Positions 32,986 through 40,814 of a DNA stretch of 64,000 bases are shown here, one piece after another (positions within the stretch are counted from its first letter, which is position 1; every line of letters begins with the position of its first letter). Origin of the DNA: Streptomyces sp. ITFR-21 (GTDB lineage Bacteria > Actinomycetota > Actinomycetes > Streptomycetales > Streptomycetaceae); the NCBI RefSeq assembly GCF_031844685.1, contig NZ_CP134605.1, forward strand, positions 4,523,001 to 4,587,000. The letters run 5' to 3'. A program made the translations under genes and the position numbers. The notes beneath the pieces are model-generated. The model worked only from the letters and a program-made list of their open reading frames with translations, was not told the origin of the DNA and did not search any database.

Positions 32986-32995
32986 TGTCTTCTCC

Positions 32996-33970
32996 TCACA
33001 GGATGCGGGCGCGAATTCCAGTCAGTGACATGTCGTATGCGGGGGCTGCGCCGCCGGGAAAAAGTGCTTGGAGATCACCGTTGGTTTCCATGGTGATGCG
33101 GGCTGCCGGAGTGTCGTGAGGGCCGACCGGTATGACGACGATCCACTTATTGTCGAAAGCGGCCGAGGAGCTTGCGCCTTCGGTGCGGTAGAGGGCGGTC
33201 ACGGTGTACGTCGTCCCTGGCGTCATTCCCGTGATCTGCCTGGAGTTCGAGGCGGAGACGTTATCGGGGCCCTGGCTTTCCGCTGAGCGGTTGTCGTCTC
33301 CGTCGGCGAGGATGGTCGCCCCTTGGAGGACACGAACACCCATCAGACAGCGGCCGGCGTCGGTCGTGTTCTGCATGAAGGCGCCGAACACCACGACGGC
33401 TTGGCCCGAGGCCGGGGCGATGAAGCTGACGCTCGGACCGTTGGCGTCGGTCACGTAGGTGGCGCTTGTGGTTGTCGTCGTAGTCCGGTACTCGCCGTAG
33501 GTGGTCTTGGAGTTGTAGGCCGTCCTGTACGTCGTGGCGGTGGTGGCTCGGTGGCGCTCGACGGGCCGGGCGGTCGCCGGAAGGCTTGCGAATTTCACAA
33601 CCACACCGAGTCCGATGGCTGTAGAGGTCTCCACCGAGCCGGACAGCTCAACCATGCCGTCCTGCGTGGTCCGGTAGACCGGTGAGCCGGCGGAAGAGGC
33701 AACCCACCCGGGTTCCAGAGCAAGCGGTGTCCAGACCCCGGGAGCTGCCGAACGCATACGCGGCCAGTAGAGGGGGTGGCTTCGGTCTCCGCCGTCGAAG
33801 GTGACGAAAACCTGGTCACCCGGGAGGGCCGAGCCGATGCTGGCCGGCTCAGCCCAGCCGCTTACGGCCGTGCCCATGATCTGGGGGATCTGGAGCCGCA
33901 CCCGCCCCCGGTTCTGGGGGTCCTGGGCGGAGACCACGATGGCGCTGTAGGTGCCGTACAGGGGATTCAC
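32996..33970 (-). CDS. baseplate spike protein (gp5/gpV OB-fold type)
   Basis: 324 residues. The N-terminal 75 residues (YSAIVVSAQDPQNRGRVRLQIPQIMG...AEPASIGSALPGDQVFVTFDGGD) are the gp5/VgrG OB-fold signature of the membrane-piercing spike. Instead of the usual beta-helix, the C-terminal part looks like jelly-roll beta domains (VETSTAIGLGVVVKFASLPA; VYV-type strands), perhaps binding surface polymers. GTG overlaps the hub stop by 4 bases. Confidence 0.8.
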   Translation of the reverse strand: MNPLYGTYSAIVVSAQDPQNRGRVRLQIPQIMGTAVSGWAEPASIGSALPGDQVFVTFDGGDRSHPLYWPRMRSAAPGVWTPLALEPGWVASSAGSPVYRTTQDGMVELSGSVETSTAIGLGVVVKFASLPATARPVERHRATTATTYRTAYNSKTTYGEYRTTTTTTSATYVTDANGPSVSFIAPASGQAVVVFGAFMQNTTDAGRCLMGVRVLQGATILADGDDNRSAESQGPDNVSASNSRQITGMTPGTTYTVTALYRTEGASSSAAFDNKWIVVIPVGPHDTPAARITMETNGDLQALFPGGAAPAYDMSLTGIRARIL

Positions 33971-35166
33971 GACAGACCTCCCGAATACGCGGCACGCCAG
34001 CGTCCGTTGACGAGCACGGTGGGTGCGGCCTTCACCGGTGGCTGCTGCACCTTGAGGTCGAGTCTTCGGGAGTCATTGCGGCCGAGCACGAGAGTGCTGG
34101 TGTACGTGGTCTTCTGCGGGTAGAGCAGGTTGACGCTGATCTTGTGGACGGCGGATCGGACCATCCACAGGCCCAGATTGCTCTCCCCGATCGCGTCGCC
34201 CTGGAGGTCGACGGTGGAGCCCGGCCGCAGGCGTGGGTCGCCGTCGGTGACGGCTCGGGCCTCTACCCACAGCCAGTCCGATTCCGCCGCAAGCAGGCGG
34301 CCTGCCTGGTTGTAGGACGCGGCCGGCCGGTCCCCGTACTGCCGGTCCAGGACGGCAGCCACCTGCTGGCCGTGCAGAGTCGTCCGGCTCTGGGAGTACG
34401 ACGCCGGTGTCAAGACGCTGCTGGTCCGGTTGTAGGCCACTGTCTGATACCGGGCCCGGACGCCTCCAGCGGGGTCGGTGTCCCCTAGGACGGCGGAGAA
34501 CTCGCGCAGACTGTCGATGGCTCCAGGTGTCTTGGTCGACCGGAAGGAAGGCACGCTCCCGTCGGATGCCGGCATGACCGTCTCGCGGTCGACGAACCAG
34601 AGCACCGTGCCGTCCACGTAGACCCGGTAGCCGATCTGGTCCGAGACGTCGCACAGGAACTGCCAGTCCGACATCGACTGCATCTGCTGGGTGAGGACGG
34701 CGCTGGAGCCGTCGACTCGCGGCTGGAGGTTGTATTCAGCGGACACGGTCCGGGCGATGGCGGACGCAGAGGTGTCACGCCAGGTTCGATTGCGGCGGGT
34801 CTGCATCAGCATGCTGGTGCCGGTGAGGGTGTAGACCACGGGAATCTGCACCGCGTGCCCGTATCGGGGATCGGTTTCTGACGCGAGCACCCTGGACGAC
34901 GCGACGTAGCCGTACCAGTCAGCGGAGTCATCGGCCCACCAGCCGAATTGCAGACGCACGGGTGTGTTCTCCGCCCACACGGACCCTGCGGGCGTACGCC
35001 ACTGCTGAGACGGCAGGGTCGGGTTGTACGTGTGCATCACCGTCAGTTCGGCAACTTGGTGAGCCTGCTCGGCCTGGTACAAGTCGATGCTGCTGATCCA
35101 CGCCCCCTGCTCCAGAACAGGTTGGGTGGCCGTGAGGTGCGGGCGGTAGAGATTACGCCAGGCCAC
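33967..35166 (-). CDS. baseplate hub protein (gp27/VgrG-like, late control D)
   Basis: 399 residues. QQMQSMSDWQFLCDVSDQIGYRVYVDG is the hub signature (SDWxFL...A...G...V.DG) of the phage late control D / gp27 family; VRLQFGWW and LTGTSMLMQTRRNRTWRD precede it. The hub trimer holds the spike and the tube base. It begins with a GTG overlapping the small LysM-like gene by 14 bases and is followed by the spike gene in the conserved order. Confidence 0.85.
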   Translation of the reverse strand: MAWRNLYRPHLTATQPVLEQGAWISSIDLYQAEQAHQVAELTVMHTYNPTLPSQQWRTPAGSVWAENTPVRLQFGWWADDSADWYGYVASSRVLASETDPRYGHAVQIPVVYTLTGTSMLMQTRRNRTWRDTSASAIARTVSAEYNLQPRVDGSSAVLTQQMQSMSDWQFLCDVSDQIGYRVYVDGTVLWFVDRETVMPASDGSVPSFRSTKTPGAIDSLREFSAVLGDTDPAGGVRARYQTVAYNRTSSVLTPASYSQSRTTLHGQQVAAVLDRQYGDRPAASYNQAGRLLAAESDWLWVEARAVTDGDPRLRPGSTVDLQGDAIGESNLGLWMVRSAVHKISVNLLYPQKTTYTSTLVLGRNDSRRLDLKVQQPPVKAAPTVLVNGRWRAAYSGGLS

Positions 35167-35437
35167 GGGGCACCATGATCTGGAGGCCGGCCACCGGCTG
35201 TGTCCAGTCCAGTACGCGAGGGTTCGCCTCCGCGAACATCCACCACGATGACTCGCTGCTGTAGTACTGGGCCGCTACTGAGTCGACGCGCTCATTCGCA
35301 CGCCACCGGTAATCAGAGACACGCAGTGACTGGTCAGCGGGCGGGCGAGGCATAATCGCAAGCTGGAGCTGGCCGTTGCGATCCGGGACCAGCGCAGTCT
35401 CGTGCCGCTGGTAGCGCGAGGTCCGCGAGATGGCCAT
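35153..35437 (-). CDS. small LysM-like baseplate protein (gp53/gpX type)
   Basis: 94 residues. The core VSDYRWRANERVDSVAAQYYSSESSWWMFAEANPRVLDWTQP is LysM-like: a beta-turn then helices, and aromatic SSWWMFAEAN replacing the usual WRxIAxAN. Such proteins act as tail completion or hub assembly proteins, linking the tube initiator to the hub. It sits between the CIS-tube-like gene and the hub, where contractile systems keep a LysM protein. Confidence 0.75.
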   Translation of the reverse strand: MAISRTSRYQRHETALVPDRNGQLQLAIMPRPPADQSLRVSDYRWRANERVDSVAAQYYSSESSWWMFAEANPRVLDWTQPVAGLQIMVPRGLA

Positions 35438-35446
35438 GGTTCCTCC

Positions 35447-36163
35447 TCACACCCACCCGTACGACGACATGAGCGTCATGCTGATATCGACAGCACACCG
35501 CACCGGAGTCATACGCTGAGAGAAATGCGTGTAGGTAATTCCGATGTTGTTGACGTAGCCGAAGTACTCCATGCGTGAGAGACTCGGAAGCTTGTCCTTG
35601 AAGGAATGGCGGGCCTGACCGAAGCGGCACCAGACGGGGCTCATCTGCATGATTCCGAGAACGTTTCCCGAGGTTGCCTTGTCCGAGCTGTCCGTGGACT
35701 GCGCTTGCTGCGGCGTGTTGATCCCGACCAGGTTGTACAGAACGTGAATGTCGGCCATCACGCCATACGTGCCCTCGATCGTGTTGAACTTCGTTGTGTC
35801 GGACATTTCATAGGTGCGGTCGAAGAGCAGCGCGAAAGAAAGCGTTCCGCCGGCTGCGACCAGAGGGACGCCAGTGTCCAGATCAGACCGCGTGTAAGCC
35901 GGCATGACCTGGTTCGCCGCGTCGGTGCTGTGGCTCACGCTGACTTCGGATGGGTTGTATAGGAAGTTCAGCATGTAGAACCGGTTCGTCTTGGCTGTGC
36001 TGCTCTTCGGGAAGGCGGACACCATGTAGCCCCGCATGAGCCCGAAGCTCGACCCCTTTTCCCCGGGGAGATAGGAAGGAATGCTCTGAATCCTGGGGTC
36101 GAATTCGTTCTCCCAGATACCGCTCGCCGGCAGATTGACCGGGCCGTCGGACTTTCCTGTCAT
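35447..36163 (-). CDS. CIS-tube-type tail protein
   Basis: 238 residues from an ATG sharing a base with the tape-measure stop (GGGGGG six bases upstream). The motif order FLYNPSEVSVSHST, GTLSFALLFDRTYE, EGTYGVMADIHVLYNLVGI, MSPVWCRFGQ, YFGYVNNIGITYTHFSQRMTPVRCAVDISMTL follows the contractile injection system tube/initiator family (Afp7/gp53-like). It probably links the hub to the first tube ring. In many systems this protein has its own C-terminal LysM; here the LysM is a separate gene. Confidence 0.7.
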   Translation of the reverse strand: MTGKSDGPVNLPASGIWENEFDPRIQSIPSYLPGEKGSSFGLMRGYMVSAFPKSSTAKTNRFYMLNFLYNPSEVSVSHSTDAANQVMPAYTRSDLDTGVPLVAAGGTLSFALLFDRTYEMSDTTKFNTIEGTYGVMADIHVLYNLVGINTPQQAQSTDSSDKATSGNVLGIMQMSPVWCRFGQARHSFKDKLPSLSRMEYFGYVNNIGITYTHFSQRMTPVRCAVDISMTLMSSYGWV

Positions 36164-39123
36164 CACCAACCCCCCATCAGTGACTTGATCCGGTCGTCGG
36201 CGGCCACGTAGCTGACGAAGGAAGTCGCGGCGGACTTCGCGCCTTCCGCCGTGGCGGACGGCATCTGCACCACGACTGAGCCCGCGCCGAATGAGAGGGT
36301 CACTGCTCCGCCGCCGGCTGAGGTTCCTTGGTTCGAGCTAGGGTTGAGGCCCTGATTGAGGAGGGCCTGGCGCACCGTGTGGGCGGCATTCGCTTCGAGG
36401 ACCATCTCGCCGCCGTGCAGCCGGGCATCGACTCCCTCGCCCCGCTGGCCGGGCACCTCCCAGGCACCGTCCTTGTACCAGTGCGGATTGTGCGAATTCC
36501 AGAACGACAGCGCCTTCGACGGGCTTCCGTAGCGGCCCTTGATGTATTTCAGACCCCACGCGATCTGTAGAGAGGCCGAGTTGCGCCACGCGGAAGTCGC
36601 CGTCTCCTTGTGGATATTGGACATGGCCTGCGGAATTCCGTAGGCGTCCGAACTAGGGTTGTCCGCGTGGGTGTTCCAACCGGACTCGCCCATCCACAGC
36701 TTGTACAGATCGTCAAATTCGCCTGCGGTCCAGCCGTATTTGGCGGCCATGGTTCGGCCGAGCTTCACGTTCGCGCGGGTGTCGCTGACCGTGTCCTTGC
36801 CGCCCGAGCCGGTGGAGGCTTCCTCGTTCTGCGAAGCACTCGGAGTACGGCTGACGCTTTGAAGGCTTCCTCCGCCACCTCCGCCACCTCCGCCGCTCCC
36901 GGCCAGGGCAGCCGCCAGGGCGTCGACTTCTTCGACAGATCCGTAGGCTCCCGCGTACGAGGGGCCGCTGCCGCCGCTCTGGCTGGCCGTGGGGTCGTCC
37001 TGGGCACCGGACAGACTTGGAGTGGCTTCCATCCCTCCGGACAGCACGCGCCGTGCCCGCTTGAACTTCGAGTACATCGGGCCCTCAACGACGCCCCGGC
37101 CGGGGTTGGCGGCCTCGATGACTCGGCCGTTACCGGCGTACATGCCGACATGGGAGAGGTCTTTGTAAAAGACGAGGTCGCCCGGCTTGACGTCGTCGAT
37201 CGGGACTTCGACGCCCTTTTTGATCTGGTCATAGGTGACGCGCGGCAGACTCACGCCGACCGACCGGTACGCGGCTTGCATCAAGCTTGAGCAGTCCCAG
37301 GCGTTCGGCCCGGTGGCGCCCATGACGTACTTGTCACCGACCTGGGCTCGGGCGAAGCTGATGGCGGCAGCGACGCCGCCCCCGGTGACGCCGGCACCGT
37401 CGGACTTCTTGGCGCCCGCGCCCCCCTGCTTGGACTCCGGTGTGCCGGAGTCGCCGCCGAAGAGGCCGCCGACCCAGTTCCACGCGTCCTTGGCGTAGGA
37501 GGACTGGTCGGTGCCTGCCCCCGAGTCGCCGAAGATGACGTTGGGGCCCATATTCCAGCCCTTGATGAACCCGCTCGTGGCGCCTTTCCCGGAGTCCTTC
37601 AGCCGGGACACGGTGCCGCCCACCGGGCCGCCGGCCTTGTACGCGCCGGTCAGCCCGCCGAGCCAGTTCGCGAAGGGCCCCATGGCTTTCTGGAGCAGGG
37701 TCTTGATGTCCGCGAGGGTGTCGGCGCTCGCGCGGGCTGCGTCGAGGAAGGATGCGCTGGCAGGCAGGTGCCCTTCCCGGCTCAGGCCCTGGAGGTAGCG
37801 CTGCGAGTCCTGGTAGCTACCGCCGATGCTGGGGGCGTAATCCTTGATCGTGTCGCGGGCTTTGTCGCCTGCGCCGGTGCGCTTGCCGGCGTCGTCGATG
37901 AGCTGGAGGGCTTTGTCGGAGGAGAGCCCCTTGAGGCCCTGCTTCTCCGGGTTCATCAAGTCGCGTAGCAACTCTGTCTGGTTGCGCATCGCCTCAAGGG
38001 ATTGGCCCGAAAGCCCGGCGGCTTGGCTCCAGTTCGCCATCGACATCGAAAGCGACCCGCCCTGCATAAGCTGGTCGTGCAGTTGTTTCGATGACAGGGA
38101 GCCAAAGCCGCCTGAGTTCACCCGCTGGGCCAGGCTGAGGGCCATGGATGCGGGGGAGTTCTGCACGCCGCCCGCGAAGCGAGTCGGGGCCAGACCGAAC
38201 ATCTGGCTGGCGTAGAACGCCTGGCCGGTGCCGAGTTCCTGCTGCATCTGGGCGGCGCCCTGCATACCGAGACCAGGGGTGATGTAGGCGGCGGAGGAAG
38301 CGCGGCTGAGCTGGTTCTGTACCTGGGACGAGGCGCTTTGCAGCGTGATGTCGGTCGAGCCCCCGTAGAGATCCTCATTGGAGGAGGCCCACATGATGGC
38401 GCCGCTGGACTTCAGGTTGCGGCCCATGGACTGCGCCCGCCTGCCAGCGGTTCCACTCCAGTTCGGTGCGGCCAGGTCCATGCGGCGCTCGAATTGGCCG
38501 AGTTGTTCTTCGAAACCCCCGCTGTAGTACGACCTCGCAGCCCCGACCACGGCGCCGGTGACCTGGCCGGCGAAGGCGACGCGGTTCATCGTCGTCTGCT
38601 GTGCTGACTGTCGGCGCAGCCGCTGCATGTCGGCGGTCATCTGTGCCTGGGAGGCGGTGAACTGGGAGTCCCGCAGGTTCCAGTTGTCGCGGGTCTGGCG
38701 TTGGGAGCTGACGAAAGAGTCGGCATTGATGTCGAGCTGCATCTGGGATTCGTCGCGGAACCACTGCGGCCTGCGCATGTCGTTGACCTGGCGCGTGCCC
38801 ACGGCGCGTTGGCGGTCCCAGACGAGCTGCTGCCGGTCCAGGTCGTCTTGCATCCGCTGGCGCGCGACCTGGTGCGCGCTTTGCCCCTGGACGTACTGCT
38901 GCTGGAGGCGGCCGAGTTGGTTGTCCTGCCGCGTCTGGCCGCCCATGGGTCCGTAGGCGGTCATGCCGAGGGTGCCGAGGCCGGCCTGGCTGGCGAAGCG
39001 GTTCGTGAACGTGGTGAAGGCCCGTGTCAGCGCGTCGAGCTGCTGGCCAAGGTTGTTGGTGCCGAGGAGCCGGCCGGTGCCGGGATTGGGGGGCGGGGTT
39101 CCCGGTGGTGTCGGAGTGGCCAC
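36163..39123 (-). CDS. tape measure protein with NlpC/P60 and lytic transglycosylase domains
   Basis: 986 residues. The first 560 are helical and Gln/Ala-rich, as in tape measures. An NlpC/P60 endopeptidase domain follows (about 585-690): AWDCSSLMQAAYRSVGV (Cys nucleophile), GDLVFYKDLSHVGMYAG (His). Residues about 780-880 resemble a soluble lytic transglycosylase (YKLWMGESGWNTHADNPSSDAYGIPQAM, with the catalytic-type ES). It sets tail length and could cut the murein during DNA entry. GTG start after a strong AAAGGAGG inside the chaperone frameshift extension. Confidence 0.9.
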   Translation of the reverse strand: MATPTPPGTPPPNPGTGRLLGTNNLGQQLDALTRAFTTFTNRFASQAGLGTLGMTAYGPMGGQTRQDNQLGRLQQQYVQGQSAHQVARQRMQDDLDRQQLVWDRQRAVGTRQVNDMRRPQWFRDESQMQLDINADSFVSSQRQTRDNWNLRDSQFTASQAQMTADMQRLRRQSAQQTTMNRVAFAGQVTGAVVGAARSYYSGGFEEQLGQFERRMDLAAPNWSGTAGRRAQSMGRNLKSSGAIMWASSNEDLYGGSTDITLQSASSQVQNQLSRASSAAYITPGLGMQGAAQMQQELGTGQAFYASQMFGLAPTRFAGGVQNSPASMALSLAQRVNSGGFGSLSSKQLHDQLMQGGSLSMSMANWSQAAGLSGQSLEAMRNQTELLRDLMNPEKQGLKGLSSDKALQLIDDAGKRTGAGDKARDTIKDYAPSIGGSYQDSQRYLQGLSREGHLPASASFLDAARASADTLADIKTLLQKAMGPFANWLGGLTGAYKAGGPVGGTVSRLKDSGKGATSGFIKGWNMGPNVIFGDSGAGTDQSSYAKDAWNWVGGLFGGDSGTPESKQGGAGAKKSDGAGVTGGGVAAAISFARAQVGDKYVMGATGPNAWDCSSLMQAAYRSVGVSLPRVTYDQIKKGVEVPIDDVKPGDLVFYKDLSHVGMYAGNGRVIEAANPGRGVVEGPMYSKFKRARRVLSGGMEATPSLSGAQDDPTASQSGGSGPSYAGAYGSVEEVDALAAALAGSGGGGGGGGGSLQSVSRTPSASQNEEASTGSGGKDTVSDTRANVKLGRTMAAKYGWTAGEFDDLYKLWMGESGWNTHADNPSSDAYGIPQAMSNIHKETATSAWRNSASLQIAWGLKYIKGRYGSPSKALSFWNSHNPHWYKDGAWEVPGQRGEGVDARLHGGEMVLEANAAHTVRQALLNQGLNPSSNQGTSAGGGAVTLSFGAGSVVVQMPSATAEGAKSAATSFVSYVAADDRIKSLMGGW

Positions 39124-39279
39124 TTACGCCCTCCTTTCTACGTCCCAGGCGGCTCGGCGAATCCAGTGGCGCCGCTCACGAATGGATAGCTTCTTCAGTT
39201 CCGACAAGGGCCAGTACGGATGGATCTGGGAGAGGATCTCGATCTCGTGGAATGCGCGGGCGTAGTCACATTCCGCGAA
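39124..39279 (-). other. frameshift extension of the tail assembly chaperone
   Basis: A 51-codon open frame (FAECDYARAFHEIEIL ... WDVERRA) overlaps the end of the 285-residue gene in the +1 frame, runs to a TAA that directly precedes the tape-measure GTG, and lacks ATG or GTG. Only a TTG 26 codons from its end could start it, and it has good third-position G/C bias. G-T type frameshift products made just upstream of the tape measure are a general rule in tailed phages. The shift could be at CTA-TTT-C (39283-39277), or at the weak stop TGAC with AUG in the P site. Coordinates assume the former. Confidence 0.55.
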
Positions 39280-40123
39280 ATAGGACGGCCAGTGAGATTG
39301 GCAGAGGGACCTCCGTTCCGCACGTGTCGTGCACGAAGGAGAAATCTCCGTATCGGGGGCCAGGCTGAGTTTTGGCCAGGAACTTCAAGATGGTCTGCCG
39401 GTCGTCCATGAAGAGACTGGTTGCCGGGGGGCGTCGAGTCGACGAACCGTCGGCGTGCTGGATACGCAGCACGCAGCGGCCGAGGATCTCACTGTCCTGC
39501 TTGGCTTCGTTACCGTCCTTTACTGCGAACACGGCGGCCTGGTCGTCGCCGTTGGGAAGCCGCACAACAGCCGTGGCCCCTCGGCGCAGGGGTACCTCGA
39601 ACTCGGTCCGTTCCGGATCGGCGAGGTGGGTGAAGGGGATCGCGTTCAGGGGCACCGTGAGGTCGATGAGTTCCTTGCAGTAGGGACAGGGGAGTTCTTC
39701 GAATACGAGGTCGTTTCCGAAGGTGGCTCGCCGGACCGCCATCACGAGGAACTCCCTGTCCCCGATGAGGAGTTCAGCGGCCAGCTTGCGGCTCATGGAT
39801 TCATCGCCGACGGTTCGTACGCCGCGCAGCAGCAGCGTCTCGAAGACCTTGTAAGAGCTGCTGCCGGCAGCGGCGATGGCTTCCTCGTCGGCCCCAGTGA
39901 GTTCCTTGACCTCGGCTTCGCGGTACCAGGAGCCTTCTCGGCAGATTCCGCGCTCCAGGGTGACGCGGTTGTTTCCGGGATCGTCGATGACGGGTTCTCC
40001 GGAGTTGCGGTCGTCCCGAAGGACTGCCTGAGTGGCGGCTGTAGCTTCCTCTGGCGTCTCCAGGCCCTTGAGGGTCTCGTCGCCGAAAGAGTCGAAGTCG
40101 GGGAGCACAATGGGTTCGGGCAT
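39266..40123 (-). CDS. tail assembly chaperone candidate (between tube and tape measure)
   Basis: 285 residues from the ATG at 40123 (AAGGAAG about 10 bases upstream). It has LVFEELPCPYCKELIDLTVPL and HDTCGTEVPLPISLAVLFRGM, with Cys pairs that could bind zinc, and long helices (EEATAATQAVL, SRKLAAELLIGDREFLVMAVRRATF). Proteins in this slot in myophages chaperone the tape measure or are related to T4 baseplate assembly proteins. An overlapping +1 frame continues into the tape-measure gene. Naming rests on position. Confidence 0.65.
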   Translation of the reverse strand: MPEPIVLPDFDSFGDETLKGLETPEEATAATQAVLRDDRNSGEPVIDDPGNNRVTLERGICREGSWYREAEVKELTGADEEAIAAAGSSSYKVFETLLLRGVRTVGDESMSRKLAAELLIGDREFLVMAVRRATFGNDLVFEELPCPYCKELIDLTVPLNAIPFTHLADPERTEFEVPLRRGATAVVRLPNGDDQAAVFAVKDGNEAKQDSEILGRCVLRIQHADGSSTRRPPATSLFMDDRQTILKFLAKTQPGPRYGDFSFVHDTCGTEVPLPISLAVLFRGM

Positions 40124-40152
40124 GATCGTGTCTTCCTTTGATTCGTCCCGGA

Positions 40153-40737
40153 TTAAGGCAGGGAAATTCCGCTGCCAGGTCCGTACTTGTTTGCGATCTT
40201 GAAGTCCCAGCCTTCGTGGGCAAGGGTGATTTGCTGCAATTCCACACCATTTGCCCCGCTGTCCAGATCGCCGAATGCGATGCTGGTCGGCCAGCAGTTG
40301 TAGACGCGCCAGCCAGCCTTGTACGTGACGTTCTGAGTCGTCACCGGATGGTCGAGCAGGAAAATGTCCATGGTCGCGCGGAAGTTGTACGACCCGTCGT
40401 TTCCTCCGGTGCCCTGCATGACGCGGAAAAGCTTGGTCAGCCATGCGTAGATGTCGCTGTCGCCGCAGATCAGTCCTCGGGAAAGCGTGATGGGTGCGAA
40501 GTCGGACTGACCCGGCATCTTCTGGGTCGTCGTGTTCATCCCGCCCTGCCGATAAACCACTACGTCAGTGGTGATCGACAGGCCGGAGACGCTCATGAAC
40601 CCGAGCTGGTTGGTACGCTTCGAAGAGTCCAGCGTGGAACCCGCGAGGTGAATCATCACCTGGAACTTGAAATTCCTGAGCGGGTCCGTCTGGAGCTGCG
40701 CGAGCGACGGCTTCTGGGTGGTGGTTGTGGCTCCCAC
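40153..40737 (-). CDS. tail tube protein (gp19-like)
   Basis: 194 residues. PLRNFKFQVMIHLAG near the N-terminus and LGFMSVSGLSITTDVVVYRQGGMNTTTQKMPG are typical of T4 gp19/CIS inner tube proteins, as is the C-terminal VELQQITLAHEGWDF. It polymerises as stacked hexamers inside the sheath. Highly expressed; GTG start with GAGAGG 6 bases upstream inside a predicted stem (see the 29-nt motif). Directly after the sheath gene in the conserved order. Confidence 0.9.
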   Translation of the reverse strand: MGATTTTQKPSLAQLQTDPLRNFKFQVMIHLAGSTLDSSKRTNQLGFMSVSGLSITTDVVVYRQGGMNTTTQKMPGQSDFAPITLSRGLICGDSDIYAWLTKLFRVMQGTGGNDGSYNFRATMDIFLLDHPVTTQNVTYKAGWRVYNCWPTSIAFGDLDSGANGVELQQITLAHEGWDFKIANKYGPGSGISLP

Positions 40738-40765
40738 GAGTCACCTCTCATTCCCGGTCTGATAG

Positions 40766-40794
40766 CCGCCGAGATGAATGGGAACGAGAGGCGG
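40766..40794 (-). repeat. 29-nt stem-loop motif, copy A, upstream of the tail tube
   Basis: In the transcribed strand: CCGCC, a 19-base loop TCTCGTTCCCATTCATCTC, GGCGG. It lies 29 bases before the tube start. Its CCTCTCGTTCCC part can alternatively pair (one G-U) with GGGAATGAGAGG, which holds the tube's ribosome site. Copies B and C lie upstream of capsid and scaffold. Confidence 0.75.
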
Positions 40795-40814
40795 TAGGGC
40801 TGACATGGCCTCGA

